Source of the DNA: Heloderma charlesbogerti
Lineage: Eukaryota; Chordata; Lepidosauria; Squamata; Helodermatidae
Length of the DNA: 64,000 nucleotides
Assembly (NCBI GenBank): GCA_026122225.1
Contig: JANEZZ010001676.1
Coordinates: forward strand, 186,001 to 250,000
Direction of reading: 5' to 3'
Shown in pieces: positions 1-10,526 of the stretch; positions within the stretch are counted from its first letter, which is position 1, and every line of letters starts with the position of its first letter. The position numbers and the translations under genes are program-made. Under the pieces are notes generated by a model that ran no database searches, was not told the DNA's origin, and saw only the letters and a program-made list of their open reading frames with translations.

Positions 1-395
1 GGCTGGAACCCTGAACAGGAGCACTACACAGTGGGACATTTTGTTGCTGGTCTCATTTAAAAATAAAATAAAATACTTCAATGGAAACAGATCACTGATT
101 GCCTTTGAATGTGGCTTGCCTTTGCCTCCCAGAGCTTCTGGTGGTGCTTTTGTTTACATGAGTCTTTGGCTCAAAATGAAAGATGAGGGGTCTCATGAGG
201 TTCTTCCTCTCCCTTTCAGATTTGGGGTTCCAGGTCTGAAACCCCACAAAGAAACCAGAAGCTGATAGTAAGAAGTGGAAAGTGTGAGAAGCATGGGGAT
301 GTTTATTATTTGCTTTCAGACACTAAGCAGGGGGATTTGCAAAACTAGAAAAATGTCACACCACAGACAGAAACATGATCAGAAATTGAGTCTGT
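1..395. other. Intergenic sequence, nothing recognised
   Basis: No coding exon, RNA gene or recognisable repeat could be supported here. Short open frames are present on both strands but show no family motif. Confidence 0.4.
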
Positions 396-442
396 CCATC
401 CATCCATCCATCCATCCATCCATCCATCCATCCATCCATCCA
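396..442. repeat. (CATC)n microsatellite
   Basis: A run of about eleven uninterrupted CATC units is directly visible. It translates as a Ser-Ile-His-Pro run in one frame, which is an artefact of the repeat. Confidence 0.97.
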
Positions 443-496
443 ATCTATAAGAATCCAGAGGTGGAGATTTATCTAGATTTTGCTTGCTTGCTTGCT

Positions 497-738
497 TATT
501 TATTTAATTATATTTATTATTACATTTATAGCCTGCCTTTTTTCCTCTTGCAAAGAACCCAAGGTGGCTTACACGATCCTCCCCCCACCCCATTTTATCC
601 TCACAACAACCCTATGAGGTAGATCAGGCTGAGAGTCAATGACTAGCCCAGAGCCACCCACCCATGGCTGAGTGGGGACTAGAACCCAGAACTTCCAAGT
701 CCCAGTCCAACACTCTAACCACTACACCACACTGCCTC
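497..738 (-). mobile_element. MIR-type CORE-SINE with L2-like tail
   Basis: Read on the minus strand, this has a tRNA-like head (GTGTAGTGGTTAGAGTG, then a B-box-like segment), a core like the mammalian MIR core (GGGCTAGTCATTG and a TTGTTGTGAGGATAA-like stretch), and an AT-rich tail resembling the L2 3' end. The better preserved copy at 28557-28797 has the same order of parts on the plus strand. Confidence 0.75.
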
Positions 739-769
739 TAGCTAACGTGCTCAAGGTCACTTAGAGCAC

Positions 770-899
770 CTTTCCCCCAACCTGACACCCTCCAGATGTG
801 CTGGACTGCAACTTGCCTCATGGCTATGGGCCACACTGGCTGGGGATAATGGGATCTGTACCCCAACACATCAGGAAGCCACTGGGTTGTGGAAAGGCT
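770..899. mobile_element. Palindromic hAT-like MITE
   Basis: The left arm reads like CAACCTGACACCCTCCAGATG. The right arm is its approximate reverse complement, ending in GGTTGTGGAAAGGCT. Other copies of this family lie at 15975, 34410, 45287, 48826, 52484, 55552 and 60225. The copy at 55552-55685 has an 8-bp TSD, which places the family with hAT transposons. Confidence 0.65.
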
Positions 900-905
900 G
901 ACTTG

Positions 906-2557
906 GAGAGTCTGTGGCAGACTGAAGAGAACAGAGTCCAGTCCTTTTGGCTGACAACAAGTCTGTTCCTAGGTTATTGCCAGCCATCATCTGGCACTGT
1001 GGAGAGGTCAAATCCTGAATCCCAATATTATCCACAAAGGAGGGGACTGATGCCCCTTGGTGTTCTCTAGAGAAGGTACAAAACTTTGCCCTTGAGAATG
1101 CATCAGATATCTTGGAAGTGACCATTCTTCCTGGTACCAGCACTTGGTTACAGCTGTCAAAATATCCCCAGTTTAACCAACAATGCAGCCATGAAAAGCT
1201 AGAGGCAGAGCAATGGCATTCCTGTTATTCACTTCCCCCTCTTGCTGATTGTGTTTCCCTACACAATAAACAACCCTGATTTTATACATTTATTTATTTA
1301 TTTGCTGGGAGTGAGTGAGCATGGTCTCTCCTCTTATAGGTTCGCCTGCCAGATTGGAGCTACATCAGCTGAGGAGGAAGTCCCCTTTATATCTGCGAGC
1401 ACAAACCAGGCACCAGGCACACAAAAGGGCGAGAGACAGATGCTGGAAGAGGCAGGAGGCAACACAACCACTCCATCAGAGCAGGACTGAGAAGAGGCAC
1501 GGGGGAAGATGGGGCATGCTGCATCCTCACCGTTGTTGGTCTGTGGGTATTGCCTTTCGTCTGCTGGATCTGAGGATGATGCAAAACATGGTAAGTTCTG
1601 CAGGAAAAGTTAGTTGGCTGCTTTTAAAAAATAAGTAAACTAGGTGGTGATGGATTTTGGAAAGTGGAACAGAGGGAGGGAGGGCAGATGACAGCCTCTT
1701 GATGGTGCATTTATTTGTATGCTTCTGAGTATAACGAAGTCTGTTACAGTCAGACCATCTTGAGATCCAGTGGATTTCGAGTTCAGTGTGTGATTGTTCC
1801 AGCTCCAGAGGGGGCTGGAACAGTCATGGATGTGGTTTACCTGTCCTAAGGAAAAAAACACAGATGTGTCGGGTCTTCCTGACAAATGTGGAGGAGGAGA
1901 GCTAAGCAGGGTTCAGTGCATCTTTACGATCTGATGAGTGGGACAGGGCAGAGAACCAATGATTTTTCTCTCAGTCTCTTTGCAGTGGGGCTTGGATAAA
2001 GCGCAGCGAACAGGGTAACCTGTAATGTTTCATTGCTTTGAGCTACCTTGGCTCTCTGTTGGGTTAATCTGTTATAAGTCTCCCTTTTGATACTTTGCCT
2101 GCAAGGGTCATGTTGAAGGCACACTTCCAATGCAGATCACTGGAACTCTGCAGCTTAATCCAGGCATGTTGCTTAAAGTTTGCTTGTTTTTAATTGGTGA
2201 CTTTCTGGCTGTGCCAACCTGCCTTTACCCCTCCTCCCCGAAATAAGAAAAAGGGAAAAGAGAAATTTATCATCAGGAGGAAAGATGTCATTTGGGCAAG
2301 TGAGGCCAAGGTAGGGGGAATGAGGCTCAAACATTTAGCATTTTGCGGCGGCGGGGGGGGGGCACATATCCATCTCTCTTTTCCACCACTCACCTACTGT
2401 TCTTATTGCTGGAAGACAGTCAGAGGTTTCACCTTCAGGGGGAAAGTGTGTGTGTCTCTCTTTTCTTGGCAATGGTATATGTCTCTCCAAGATGTGCATT
2501 GTGGGGATATGGGGAAAATAATCCCAGTTTCTTCAGGAATCTGTGATGCTGCCAAAC
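906..2557. other. Intergenic sequence, no gene recognised
   Basis: No exon or named repeat could be supported. A short TTTA-rich stretch lies near 1277-1304 and a G-rich run near 2345-2362. Confidence 0.4.
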
Positions 2558-2560
2558 ACA

Positions 2561-2657
2561 GCTCCTTGGATAGCTCCTTTAGAGTTCTGACTGGTTGTGC
2601 CTGAATCCCGGAGCGGATTCACTGCCCCACTGACATTGGAGCCACCAGACTACACTG
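2561..2657. mobile_element. Half copy of a palindromic hAT-like MITE
   Basis: This matches the right half of the complete palindromic elements at 5073-5270 and 42944-43162 (AGCTCCTTTAGAGTTCTGAC ... GAGCCACCAG). The left arm is missing. Confidence 0.65.
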
Positions 2658-2964
2658 TCTGTGTACCAGAGGACAAAGGTGACAGAATGTTCACGTGTGA
2701 AAACAGGAGGGCCAGGTGCTTGTTGAAAGGAAGGCCAGCATCTCTGGAATCAGCAGATGATTGTACCTCTTTAAAGGAGACACAGCTGGCTACCTTGATG
2801 GGCTTGTAGGTAGCCAGAGGAGCACTTGGTCCTGCTTTATCCAAAGAGCTGCCTGCAACCGTTGTGTTTTCCCCGCCCATGGTGAACAGAGACCTGCCAG
2901 GCAGCATAATGGTGATTGTTAAGATCAGGAGGAAGTAGCTTCTCCATGCAAATCCCTTCTCAAG

Positions 2965-2965
<1 letters not shown>

Positions 2966-2994
<29 letters not shown>
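2966..2994. repeat. (CA)n microsatellite
   Basis: About fourteen uninterrupted CA units are directly visible. Confidence 0.97.
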
Positions 2995-2997
<3 letters not shown>

Positions 2998-3539
2998 CAC
3001 GAACACACACAGATTAGCTTCCTTCCAGATAAGGCAGCCTAGTGGGGAAAGAGAAGCAATAAGGAAAGAATGAAAGATGGCATCAAGATCTAATAAGCAG
3101 GGCTGTCGACTGATTCAAGGTTTCCAGACGGGTCAATTATCTGGTTTTTAACCGGTTAATCCGTTTGTTATTCCGTTAAATTCAAATGCATGAATGCACT
3201 GCCAAATTTGAGTTCAGGAGTGCCAGATACAGGCCCCTCAGTCACAAGGGTGTCCTTCCCTGCAGAACCTCTTGGGGTTCCTTGGTGCATCTCCAGAAGG
3301 GCGGCTCGTGCACAGAAACCTGCTCCCACGGGCAGATGGTCCTGGCTGAAATCAGGATGACTGGCTGTTGTTAGTGAAGCCCTGTCTGCTTTTGTTGCCT
3401 GTGATTCTTCCTTTGTGAGAAGGAAAGAATAGTCATTTTCCCCTGAAAGAGAAATGCTGGCTTATGTTGGGTATGCAAGATGGATGGGGTAATCATCATG
3501 TTTCCTTTCCATTCAATCTGGTGCAAGAAGGAGGAAGCC
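2995..3539. other. Intergenic sequence, nothing recognised
   Basis: No exon or repeat family could be supported. Confidence 0.35.
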
Positions 3540-3780
3540 TGGAGGAGAAGGCTGTCCATGGCTACTAGTCCTGATGGCTCTATGCTTCCTCCACTATCAG
3601 AGACACGATGCCTACGTACACCAGTTGCTGGTGTAACTCCTCCATGGGCAGGAAGGTGCTGTCACACTCGTGTCCTGCTTGTGGGTTTCCCATGGGCAGG
3701 TGGTTGGCCACTATGTGAACAGAATGCTGGACTAGATGGACCCTTGGTCTGATCTAGCAGGGCTCTTCTACTTTTCTTAT
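3540..3780 (+). mobile_element. CR1-type LINE 3'-UTR fragment
   Basis: This is a member of a repeated block with copies at 14301, 45895 and 58105. It starts near GGAGGAGAAGGCTGTCC and ends near GATCTAGCAGGGCTCTTCT. In the 57490-58308 copy the same block directly follows the last codons of a CR1-like ORF2, which identifies it as the 3' UTR of such an element. Confidence 0.65.
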
Positions 3781-3895
3781 AAGCTGATCATGTGGTGGGA
3801 ATGGCAACAGGTCCTTTAAGGGGCCCACATTGCAGGGTTGTCACTGGAGGCCCATCCCCTCTGATGTATCATACCAGTTGATTAACAGTGCAATC

Positions 3896-3944
3896 CTGCC
3901 CGTGTTTAGTTGGAGTTAAGTCTAATGGTACATTGGATTACAGC
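3896..3944. mobile_element. Possible short piggyBac-like MITE remnant
   Basis: The sequence follows TTAA at 3892-3895. It begins CAGTGCAATCCTG and ends with an approximate inverted copy, GGATTACAGCC, followed by TAAA. The ends resemble those of the clearer elements at 19595 and 23446. The match is short and weak. Confidence 0.3.
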
Positions 3945-4491
3945 CTAAATCTTGATGCTCTACAGTCTCCATGATGAACTTCCAGCCTGTGGGCTTAATC
4001 TGGCCCTCAAGGATCCCCAGTCTTGTCCCTGAAGAGCTCCCAGCCAGGAATGCCGCTTTCTTGTGGCCTTTGATTGTGGTGCACTAGGGATGTTCACTTG
4101 CCGTATTGAATGGATTTTACTGCCGGAAGATGTTTTAGCAGCCACTTTCCACATTTTGTGTGTTTTTCCACTAGTTTTAAGCAATTTGGGTCTTATCACA
4201 TCTGTCGTAACTTGTTGTTTGAGGCTAGAGCTTTTTTTAAAGGAAAAGTGGGGCAGAAGTGTTTAAGAGTAATCATTGCTTCAGCCACTTGCTCCAATTG
4301 TCCCAAGAGATGGCCAGGCGTAGGAGTGCCCAGGGAGAGTGAAATGGTTTGGGCATGTTTCCATTTTTTGAAGCAACCAATCTGTGTCTATTCAGGACTT
4401 CCTTGTTGGGCTGATGGAAACCGCTGATGGGCTCACATGGGAGAGAAGAAGCCTAGCCCTGTGAAAACGGGTTCCTCACCTCCCTCAATCC

Positions 4492-4493
4492 AG
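4492..4493 (+). other. Candidate splice acceptor just upstream of the TRHR2 start codon
   Basis: A pyrimidine-rich stretch (TTCCTCACCTCCCTCAATC) ends in CAG 23 bases before the ATG. The related TRHR1 gene is known to have an intron in its 5' untranslated region, so the coding start is probably in an internal exon beginning at about 4494. No upstream non-coding exon or promoter could be identified. Confidence 0.4.
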
Positions 4494-4515
4494 ATAAGCT
4501 GCTCCACATCTGGCC

Positions 4516-4895
4516 ATGGAGAACAGCAGCACAAAATTTGACAGCCCCACCAACATATCCCTGGCAAGCAGTGAAGTCCTGCTTGGTTTGCTTGAATACA
4601 AGACCATCTCCATCTTCCTGGTGCTCGGCATTTGTGGGGTTGGCATCGTTGGCAATGTCATGGTAGTTCTGGTGGTCCTTACCACCCGTGACATGAGGAC
4701 CCCCACCAACTGCTACTTGGTGAGCTTGGCTGTAGCTGATCTGATGGTTCTCGTGGCTGCTGGTCTGCCCAACATCTCTGATAGCCTGGCAGGGATGTGG
4801 ATCTATGGGTTTGCTGGCTGCCTTGGGATCACCTACTTCCAGTACCTGGGCATCAATGCATCATCCTGCTCCATCACTGCCTTCACTGTGGAAAG
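4516..4895 (+). CDS. TRHR2: Thyrotropin-releasing hormone receptor type 2, coding exon 1
   Basis: This is the first coding exon of a class A (rhodopsin-type) GPCR. It encodes residues 1-126 and two bases of Arg127. The ATG has a good context (GGCCATGG). Sequons occur at Asn3 and Asn13, followed by TM1 with Asn47 of the GNV motif, TM2 with Asp75 in LAVAD, and TM3 with Cys102. Tyr110 and Asn114 in QYLGIN correspond to human TRHR Tyr106 and Asn110, which contact TRH. The exon ends inside the Glu-Arg-Tyr motif at a GTAAGG donor (phase 2). The receptor is a plasma-membrane receptor for the tripeptide TRH, and the family couples to Gq and phospholipase C. The pattern SDSL-x-G-x-W-I-Y-G and [11 protein letters not shown] is more like mammalian TRHR2 than TRHR1. 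Joined to 7451-7871 and 14780-15220 it gives 413 residues with no stop or frameshift. TRHR3 is the main alternative subtype. Confidence 0.9.
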
Positions 4896-5072
4896 GTAAG
4901 GAAAGTGGCTTCAAGGACTCCATCCTACTCGACCAGGGGTGGGCGCGGCAACCAAACCAGCAGGATGGATGATGCTAAGGGGGTGGGGCCTTGCCCTGAA
5001 GCCCCGCCCATGACCCCACCCACCCCACCCACTTCCCCCCTCTCTGTGCAGGGAGACATGGAGCTTGGTAGC

Positions 5073-5270
5073 CAGTGGAGGCTGGTGGCTTTGAGGCCAG
5101 TGGGGCTGTAGATCTGCTCTGGGCTCCAGTCAGAACTCTAAAGAAACTATCCAAGGTGTTGAACCCATTTTGAGGAGAGGGTTCAGCTCCTTTAGAGTTC
5201 TGACTGGTTTTGACTGAAACCCAGAGCAGATTCATAGCCCCACTGACATCGGAGCCACCAGCTTCCACTG
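5073..5270. mobile_element. Palindromic hAT-like MITE in TRHR2 intron 1
   Basis: The terminal inverted repeats begin CAGTGGAGGCTGGTGGCT and end AGCCACCAGCTTCCACTG. The inner arms (AGTCAGAACTCTAAAG and CTTTAGAGTTCTGACT) also pair. Related complete copies are at 42944-43162 and 54136-54346. No matching 8-bp TSD could be recognised for this copy. Confidence 0.75.
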
Positions 5271-5358
5271 TCCCTCTGTATGAACAAAGGGACTCAGTCA
5301 AGGTTGGACAGGACTGGGTCCTGCAAGCGCTGGATGAATTGCATGGGAGAATCCTCAT

Positions 5359-5452
5359 GTTATCTCTGATCTCTCCAATCTCTCTCCCAATCGTAGGTGA
5401 GCAGCACAAAGGGGCATCCCTTTGTTATCTCCAATCAGAGATCAGAGATAAC
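5359..5452. repeat. Perfect 16-bp inverted repeat
   Basis: The arms GTTATCTCTGATCTCT (5359-5374) and AGAGATCAGAGATAAC (5437-5452) are exact reverse complements separated by 62 bases. They lie in TRHR2 intron 1. Function is unknown; a degraded palindromic transposon is the simplest explanation. Confidence 0.7.
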
Positions 5453-5689
5453 AGGGGGGTTTCTCTCCCTTGCCTCCTCCCCAAGCCTCCAGGTCAGGGG
5501 GTGGGGCTTGGGGAGGGGGTGCCCCCCACAGAGGGTGCCCAGCCCTCTGAAAGCCAGATTAGGCCTGCAGTCCAGAGGTAGCCCTCCCCTGTACTAGATC
5601 TTGCAGGCAAGTATGGAGGCTGGAGACCCACTGGAGACCTCCACACATGCTATGTTAGCTCCAGGACAATGTGAACATTTGAAAATGCC

Positions 5690-5872
5690 AGGCTCTGACA
5701 CAGACCATTGGTCCATCTAGCCCAGTATTGTCTACACTGACTGGCAGCAGCTCTCCAACACCTCAGGAAGAGGGAGGGTTGTCCCATCACCAGCTACTTG
5801 ATCCGTGTTTAGCTGGAGGCACTGGGGATCAAACTAGGGGCCATCTGCAACTAAACCACAAGGGCATATATC
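5690..5872 (-). mobile_element. tRNA-derived SINE, diverged
   Basis: The minus strand carries the SINE 3' block (GGGCTAGATGGACCAATGG-like) at the left and a decayed tRNA-like head at the right. Better copies lie at 7910-8105 and 54348-54545. Confidence 0.6.
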
Positions 5873-5892
5873 CCTGGCATCTGTATGCAGGG

Positions 5893-6003
5893 CTAGAAGA
5901 AACTTTCATCTGAAACCCTGGAGTGCCGCTGCTGCCAGTCAGCGTTGACAATAGTGAGCTAGGTGGACCCAGGGTCTGGCTCAGTATAGGGCAGCTTCTG
6001 ATG
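5893..6003 (+). mobile_element. tRNA-derived SINE, 3' part
   Basis: This matches the tail block of the SINE at 29365-29560: CTGAAACCCTGGAG, then GCCGCTGCTGCCAGTCAG, then GAGCTAGGTGGACCCAGG and GGCAGCTTCTGATG. The tRNA-like head is absent. Confidence 0.7.
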
Positions 6004-6258
6004 TGTGCAGTCCACACATCCCTACTCAGGAGGAGGAAGCCAAAGCCAGTACGTGCTCTGGGTCAGGAACCTGCTGATGCTTGAAGGCGCATCTGTGTGT
6101 GAAGTACCTCAGCTGATGCCTCAGCCACTGTGGCTCCAGCCCCTTATCCAGCTCAGCTCCAGGTATCCTGTTGGACAGCCCCCTTGCTCTGGGGAAAACT
6201 GGGCTCCCTGACCTGTACTGCTAGACAGCTTGACAGCCTTGATGGTAAAAAGGCATAT

Positions 6259-6626
6259 CTATATAGCCACATAAGCCACATAATAGTGGCATGGCTCGGG
6301 TTCTATATAGCCACGTAAACCACATAATGGTGGCATGGGTCGGGTTCTATATAGCCACGTAAACCACATAATGGTGGCATGGGACAGAATCTATATAGCC
6401 ACGTAAGCCGCATAATAGCGGCATGGGACAGGTTCTATATAGACACACAATAGTGGCATGGGACAGGATCTATATAGCCACCTAAGCCACATAATAGCAG
6501 CATGGGACAGGTTCTATATAGACACATAATAGCGGCATGGGACAGGTTCTATATAGACACATAATAGCGGCATGGGACAGGTTCTATATAGACACATAAT
6601 AGCGGCATCGGACAGGTTCTATATAG
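6259..6626. repeat. Minisatellite with 44-bp and 35-bp units (TRHR2 intron 1)
   Basis: Each unit starts CTATATAG. Units start at 6259, 6303, 6347, 6391, 6435, 6470, 6514, 6549, 6584 and 6619, so unit lengths run 44, 44, 44, 44, 35, 44, 35, 35, 35 and then a partial unit. The short unit lacks nine bases just after CTATATAG. Long units contain a small hairpin: CCAC-ATAATA-GTGG in some and CCGC-ATAATA-GCGG in another. Confidence 0.95.
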
Positions 6627-7450
6627 TAATCACAATTAATTGCTGTTGATAGACTCTCCTCCCCCTTCAAAAATATGCCTAATCCTCTTTTCAAGCTAGT
6701 CACCATCACTGCATCTTGTGGGAGAAAGTTCTATAAATTAATAGCACACTGACATGATCTTTGGTGATGATGGGATGCTTGGCGCACTCACCTTTGATGA
6801 TACTGATATCCTCTTAGAGGAGAAAGGGGAGGAGCTATATTAGGGCTGGGCCACATGTGGGTCCCCCCATCTCTTCTTCACTGAAACCTGTGGCAACAGG
6901 GGAAAAAACCCCCGTGGTTTGCCACCAGTTTTCAGTGGCAAACCACTGCAGAGGCATAAACAGGGTGAGCTTAGCTTGAAAACAAGCTAAATGTGTCCTT
7001 TTTACCCCTCCCTAGTGGTTTGCTGCCCAAATTTGGTGTAAAGCGCCTCTTTTTTTTTTTGTGGCTGCCGCTGCATTCACCTGGGTGGCAGCAGGAGTGC
7101 AGGGGGCTGAAAGTGGCCCTGGGGCCCCCAGAGTTGCCCACCCTGAGCTAGATTTAGTCCCCTGCCCCCAAACAGTTGACTGATGTAGCGAGCATTGTCT
7201 TTTTGCAAGGGATGTGCCTAAGGAACTGCTGTAGTAGGAATCGTAACCCCTGCCACTCTGAGATGTTTTATGCCCCCTTTTGCATATGCAGGACCTGATC
7301 TGGAGCAGGGAGCCAGGCCCCAAAGCCTGCTTGCCCATGCAGGTTGTCCTTGTTAATCCAGGGAAGCTCTCTTCGGTCCCCTTCTTCCTTCCAGATGGAC
7401 TTTATTGTCTTTCCTCTTCTCCTCCCCTCTTTCCCCTTCCTCTCCCCAAG

Positions 7451-7871
7451 GTACATTGCAATCTGTCACCCCATGAAAGCCCAGATGATGTGCACCGTGT
7501 CGCGAGCCAAGCGCATCATTGCATTCGTCTGGATCCTCACTTCGGTGTACTGCATGGTCTGGTTCTTCCTGGTGGACATTGCCGTCAACAAAAGCCAGCA
7601 ACTGGAGTGTGGCTACAAGGTCTCCCGCAACCTTTACCTGCCCATTTACCTGCTCGACTTTGCCCTCTTCTTCGTCACCCCTTTGTTCCTTTCCACTGTG
7701 CTCTACAGCCTCATTGGGAGGGTCCTCTTCCGAAGTCCTGCCCTGCACCAGCCCACCACCCTGGCTGAACGTTGGCGAGACCGAAGCGGCAAGGAGAGGA
7801 ATGGCACAGAGGCTGACCGGAAAAGGGTTGGCAGCTCAAGAACCAGAGTGCCCGTCTCCTCCAGGAAGCAG
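7451..7871 (+). CDS. TRHR2: Thyrotropin-releasing hormone receptor type 2, coding exon 2
   Basis: The exon follows a pyrimidine-rich acceptor (TCTCCCCAAG). Its first base completes Arg127 of Glu-Arg-Tyr; 140 further codons end at CAG before a GTAGGA donor (phase 0). It encodes intracellular loop 2 (YIAICHPMKAQ), TM4, the second extracellular loop with the disulphide-partner Cys in LECGYK, TM5 (LYLPIYLLDFALFF), and most of a long basic third intracellular loop ending SSRKQ. The third loop is the usual G-protein contact region and is rich in Arg, Ser and Thr with several potential kinase sites. LECGYKVSR followed by LYLPIYLLDFA is characteristic of the TRHR2 group. The upstream phase-2 boundary within Glu-Arg-Tyr is notable, because human TRHR1 is known to have only one intron inside its coding region, before TM6. 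Confidence 0.9.
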
Positions 7872-7909
7872 GTAGGATGGGAGACTTCTGGAGCTTTCCC
7901 TCTCATGGC

Positions 7910-8105
7910 AACATCGGAAGCTGCCTCATCCTAAGTCAGACCCTTGGCCCATCTAGCCCAGTTTTGTCAACACTGACTGGCAGCAATGGATCTCCAGGGT
8001 TTCAGGCAAGGCAAATCCCCACCCCTACCTGGAGATGTTGGGAACTGAACCTTGGATCTTCTGCATGTAAAAGCATGTGCTCTACCATTGAGCCATGGCC
8101 CTTCC
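7910..8105 (-). mobile_element. tRNA-derived SINE in TRHR2 intron 2
   Basis: Read on the minus strand: a tRNA-like head with A box (GGCTCAATGGTAGAGC) and B box (GGTTCAGTTCCC), then a body with CTGAAACCCTGGAGATCC and CTGCCAGTCAGTG, and an end block GGGCTAGATGGGCCAAGGG. Confidence 0.8.
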
Positions 8106-8304
8106 ATGGATCAACCTTCCCAGGATCAACCTTGGGGCACAGGAGAGAACCATCACCAGTTGGTAAGAGATCCAAAATGACAGCAATGCAGGAATGCCTT
8201 TGTGGCATGGCCCTGCAACTCACAGCAAAACTCAGCAATGGAGGGCATCACCCTCTGAGCAGGAGTCCTAGGCTATTTTCACATATTGTTTAGATGTCAA
8301 ATAG

Positions 8305-8400
8305 AAATCCACCTTCCCCAACCTGGTGCTTTTCAGACATTTTGAACTTCAACTTCCATTGGTCAGGGATGCTAGGAGTTGGATTCCCATGATGATGTAT
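8305..8400. mobile_element. Palindromic hAT-like MITE, diverged
   Basis: It contains CCTTCCCCAACCTGGTGC, followed by an ACTTCAACTTCCATTGGTCAG core and the partial inverted arm AGGAGTTGGATTCCCATG. Confidence 0.55.
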
Positions 8401-8977
8401 AATAACAAAAGAAGATGTCTGTCTGTCCATCCATCATCACCATAGCACCATGACCATGAAACCTAGACACCTGAAACTTGGCGTGCATAATAAGGGGAGC
8501 CCACAGGTGTGCACCTCAGGGTTATTTTGTTTTTGTTTTTAAAAATGCATTAATTTCAATTACTTTCCATGTGTGCAGTTGAAGCCTGTAGTAACATCTT
8601 CAGCCACTAGGATCTGGCTTCACTAACCAGCACATAGCTTTGCAGTCATTACAGTCTGAAGCCAGAGGAGTTTCGTAGGTTGAGGGACAGACTTATATAG
8701 CTGCCCCCTCCTCTCTGCTGTGGGGCAGGCCCCCCTTGGAGGAATGGAGTGGGGAGGCCCCTCCCACAGGAGGCTTTAGGGGTGGACCATGGCAGGGTTC
8801 ATGCCTAGGGATGCCAGTGAGCATGGCTCCACTCAGATGGGGTGGGCACAATGCATGCAACTCTGACAGCTGTGTATATTTGCTTGAAGGATTCGCTTTA
8901 TCAAACAAAGGGCTATTCCAACCTGTGCAAAGTCAGGTTCATTCAATCATCATCAAAGAAACCTGCCTTGTGAGGGA
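8401..8977. other. Intronic sequence, nothing recognised
   Basis: This part of TRHR2 intron 2 shows no exon and no clear repeat. Confidence 0.35.
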
Positions 8978-10056
8978 ATCATAGAACAGTAGGGTTGGAA
9001 GGGGCCTACAAGACCGTCGAGTCCAACCCCCTGCTTAATGCAGGAATCCAGGTCAGAGCATCCCTGACAGATGGCTGTCCAGCTTTGTCTTGAAAGCCTC
9101 CAGTGTGGGAGAGCCCACCACCTCCTTAGGCAATTGGTTCCATTGTCATATTGCTCTAACAGTCAGGAAGTTTTTCCTGATGTTCAGCCGGAATCTGGCT
9201 TCCTGTAACTTGAGCCCATGATTCCGTGACCTGCACTCTGGGATGATTGAGAAGAGACCCTGGCCTTCCTCTCTGTGACAACCTTTCAAGTACTTGAAGA
9301 GCACTATCCTATCTCCCCTCAGTCTTCTCTTCTCAAGGCTAAACATGCCCTTGTCTTTCAGTCTCTCTTTGTAAGGCTTTGTTTCCAGCCCTCTGATCAT
9401 CTTCATTGCCCTCCTCTGAACCCTCTCCAGCTTGTCTGCATCCTTCTTAAAGTGCGTTGCCCAGAACTGGACACAGTACTCCAGATGAGGCCTAATTAGT
9501 GCTGAGTAGAGGGGAACTAGTACTTCCTGGGATTTGGAAGCTATGCAGCCCAAATTAGCATCTGCCGTTTTTGCAGCCACATCACATGGTTGGCTCATAT
9601 TCAGCTTGTGATCGACAACAATTCCAAGATCCTTCTCGCTTGTAGTGTTGTTGAGCCATGTATCCCCCATCTTGTAACTGTGCATTTGGTTTCTTTTTCC
9701 TAGGTGCAGAACTTGGCATTTATCCCTATTAAATGTCATTCTGTTGTTTTCTGCCCAGCACTCCAGTCTATCAAGATCACTTCGAATTTTGTTTCTGTCT
9801 TCCAGGATATTAGCTATCCCACCCAATGTTGTGTCATCTGCAAATTGGATCAGCATTCTCTGCACCTCCTCTCCAAGTCATTAATAAAGATGTTGAAGAG
9901 CACTGGGCCCAAGACTGAGCCCTGCGGTACCCCGCTCATTACCTCTCCCCAGTTTGAGAAGATCCCATTGATAAGCACTCTTGGAGTCCGATTCTGTAGC
10001 CAACTGTGGATCCACCTGATCGTTGTTTCATCTAGCCCACTTTGAGCTAGTTTATC
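8978..10056 (-). mobile_element. CR1 LINE, 5'-truncated copy A (TRHR2 intron 2)
   Basis: The 3' end is at the left (reverse complement of GAATCATAGAACAGTAGGG, the typical CR1 terminus). The minus strand encodes the C-terminal third of CR1 ORF2, with an open frame at 9146-9865. It includes FADDTTLGGIAN (the reverse transcriptase Asp-Asp pair), then FNRDKCQVLHLG, YSALIRPHLEYCVQFW, and the C-terminal SRNHGLKLQEARF block. The copy is truncated at about residue FADD, at the boundary near 10056. It lies antisense to TRHR2 and 470 bp from the larger copy B. Confidence 0.9.
9146..9865 (-). pseudogene. CR1 ORF2 C-terminal fragment (copy A)
   Basis: An open 239-codon stretch covers the end of the reverse transcriptase domain and the C-terminal region of CR1 ORF2. 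The YADD-like catalytic box is present as FADD near the start of the fragment. The endonuclease and most of the RT are missing because of 5' truncation, so it cannot encode a working protein. Confidence 0.85.
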
Positions 10057-10526
10057 CTAAAATTCAGGATGGAAATACTTTAAAATATAATAAATGGTAA
10101 ATACAAACATGCTCCTGGGCATGTACAGAATGCATTTATTTCCCCACTGAAAAACCACCAGCTGACCTCCCCTCTTTAAGCTGGGACTGGAGGGTTGGAG
10201 GGTTTCTAAACAGTCATGTGTGGTTTCTAAACAAAGCTGAGTCCTGTTGGAAGAATTACCTGTATTATACTGTGTCAGCCGCTCTTTCCTTTTGCCAGCG
10301 TTCATCTCATTCAGCATGCCAATAACGTGGCTGTGCACTGAATTGAATTACCACCACGGCTGACTGCCGAGTGAGAAGCCAGGAGGGTCCCTGCAGCCTT
10401 CATTAGCATCACACGGTGGCTGCTTTAGTAATGGGGGGAGCGGGCTATAATCCTTTGGAAAGATTCCTGGAGCAAAAAGCAGAACTAAAAGCAGAATCCC
10501 AAAGAGAAGCTGCCCAGTCTTGCTTA
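10057..10526. other. Spacer between two CR1 copies, nothing recognised
   Basis: AT-rich sequence inside TRHR2 intron 2. No exon or repeat was identified. Confidence 0.35.

Noticed and set aside
396..442. Regularly spaced short repeats that could be taken for a CRISPR-like array
   Set aside because: They are simple CATC units with no spacers, in a vertebrate genome.
7280..7768. 162-codon plus-strand frame overlapping TRHR2 exon 2
   Set aside because: Out of frame with the receptor; the GPCR motifs lie in the other frame.
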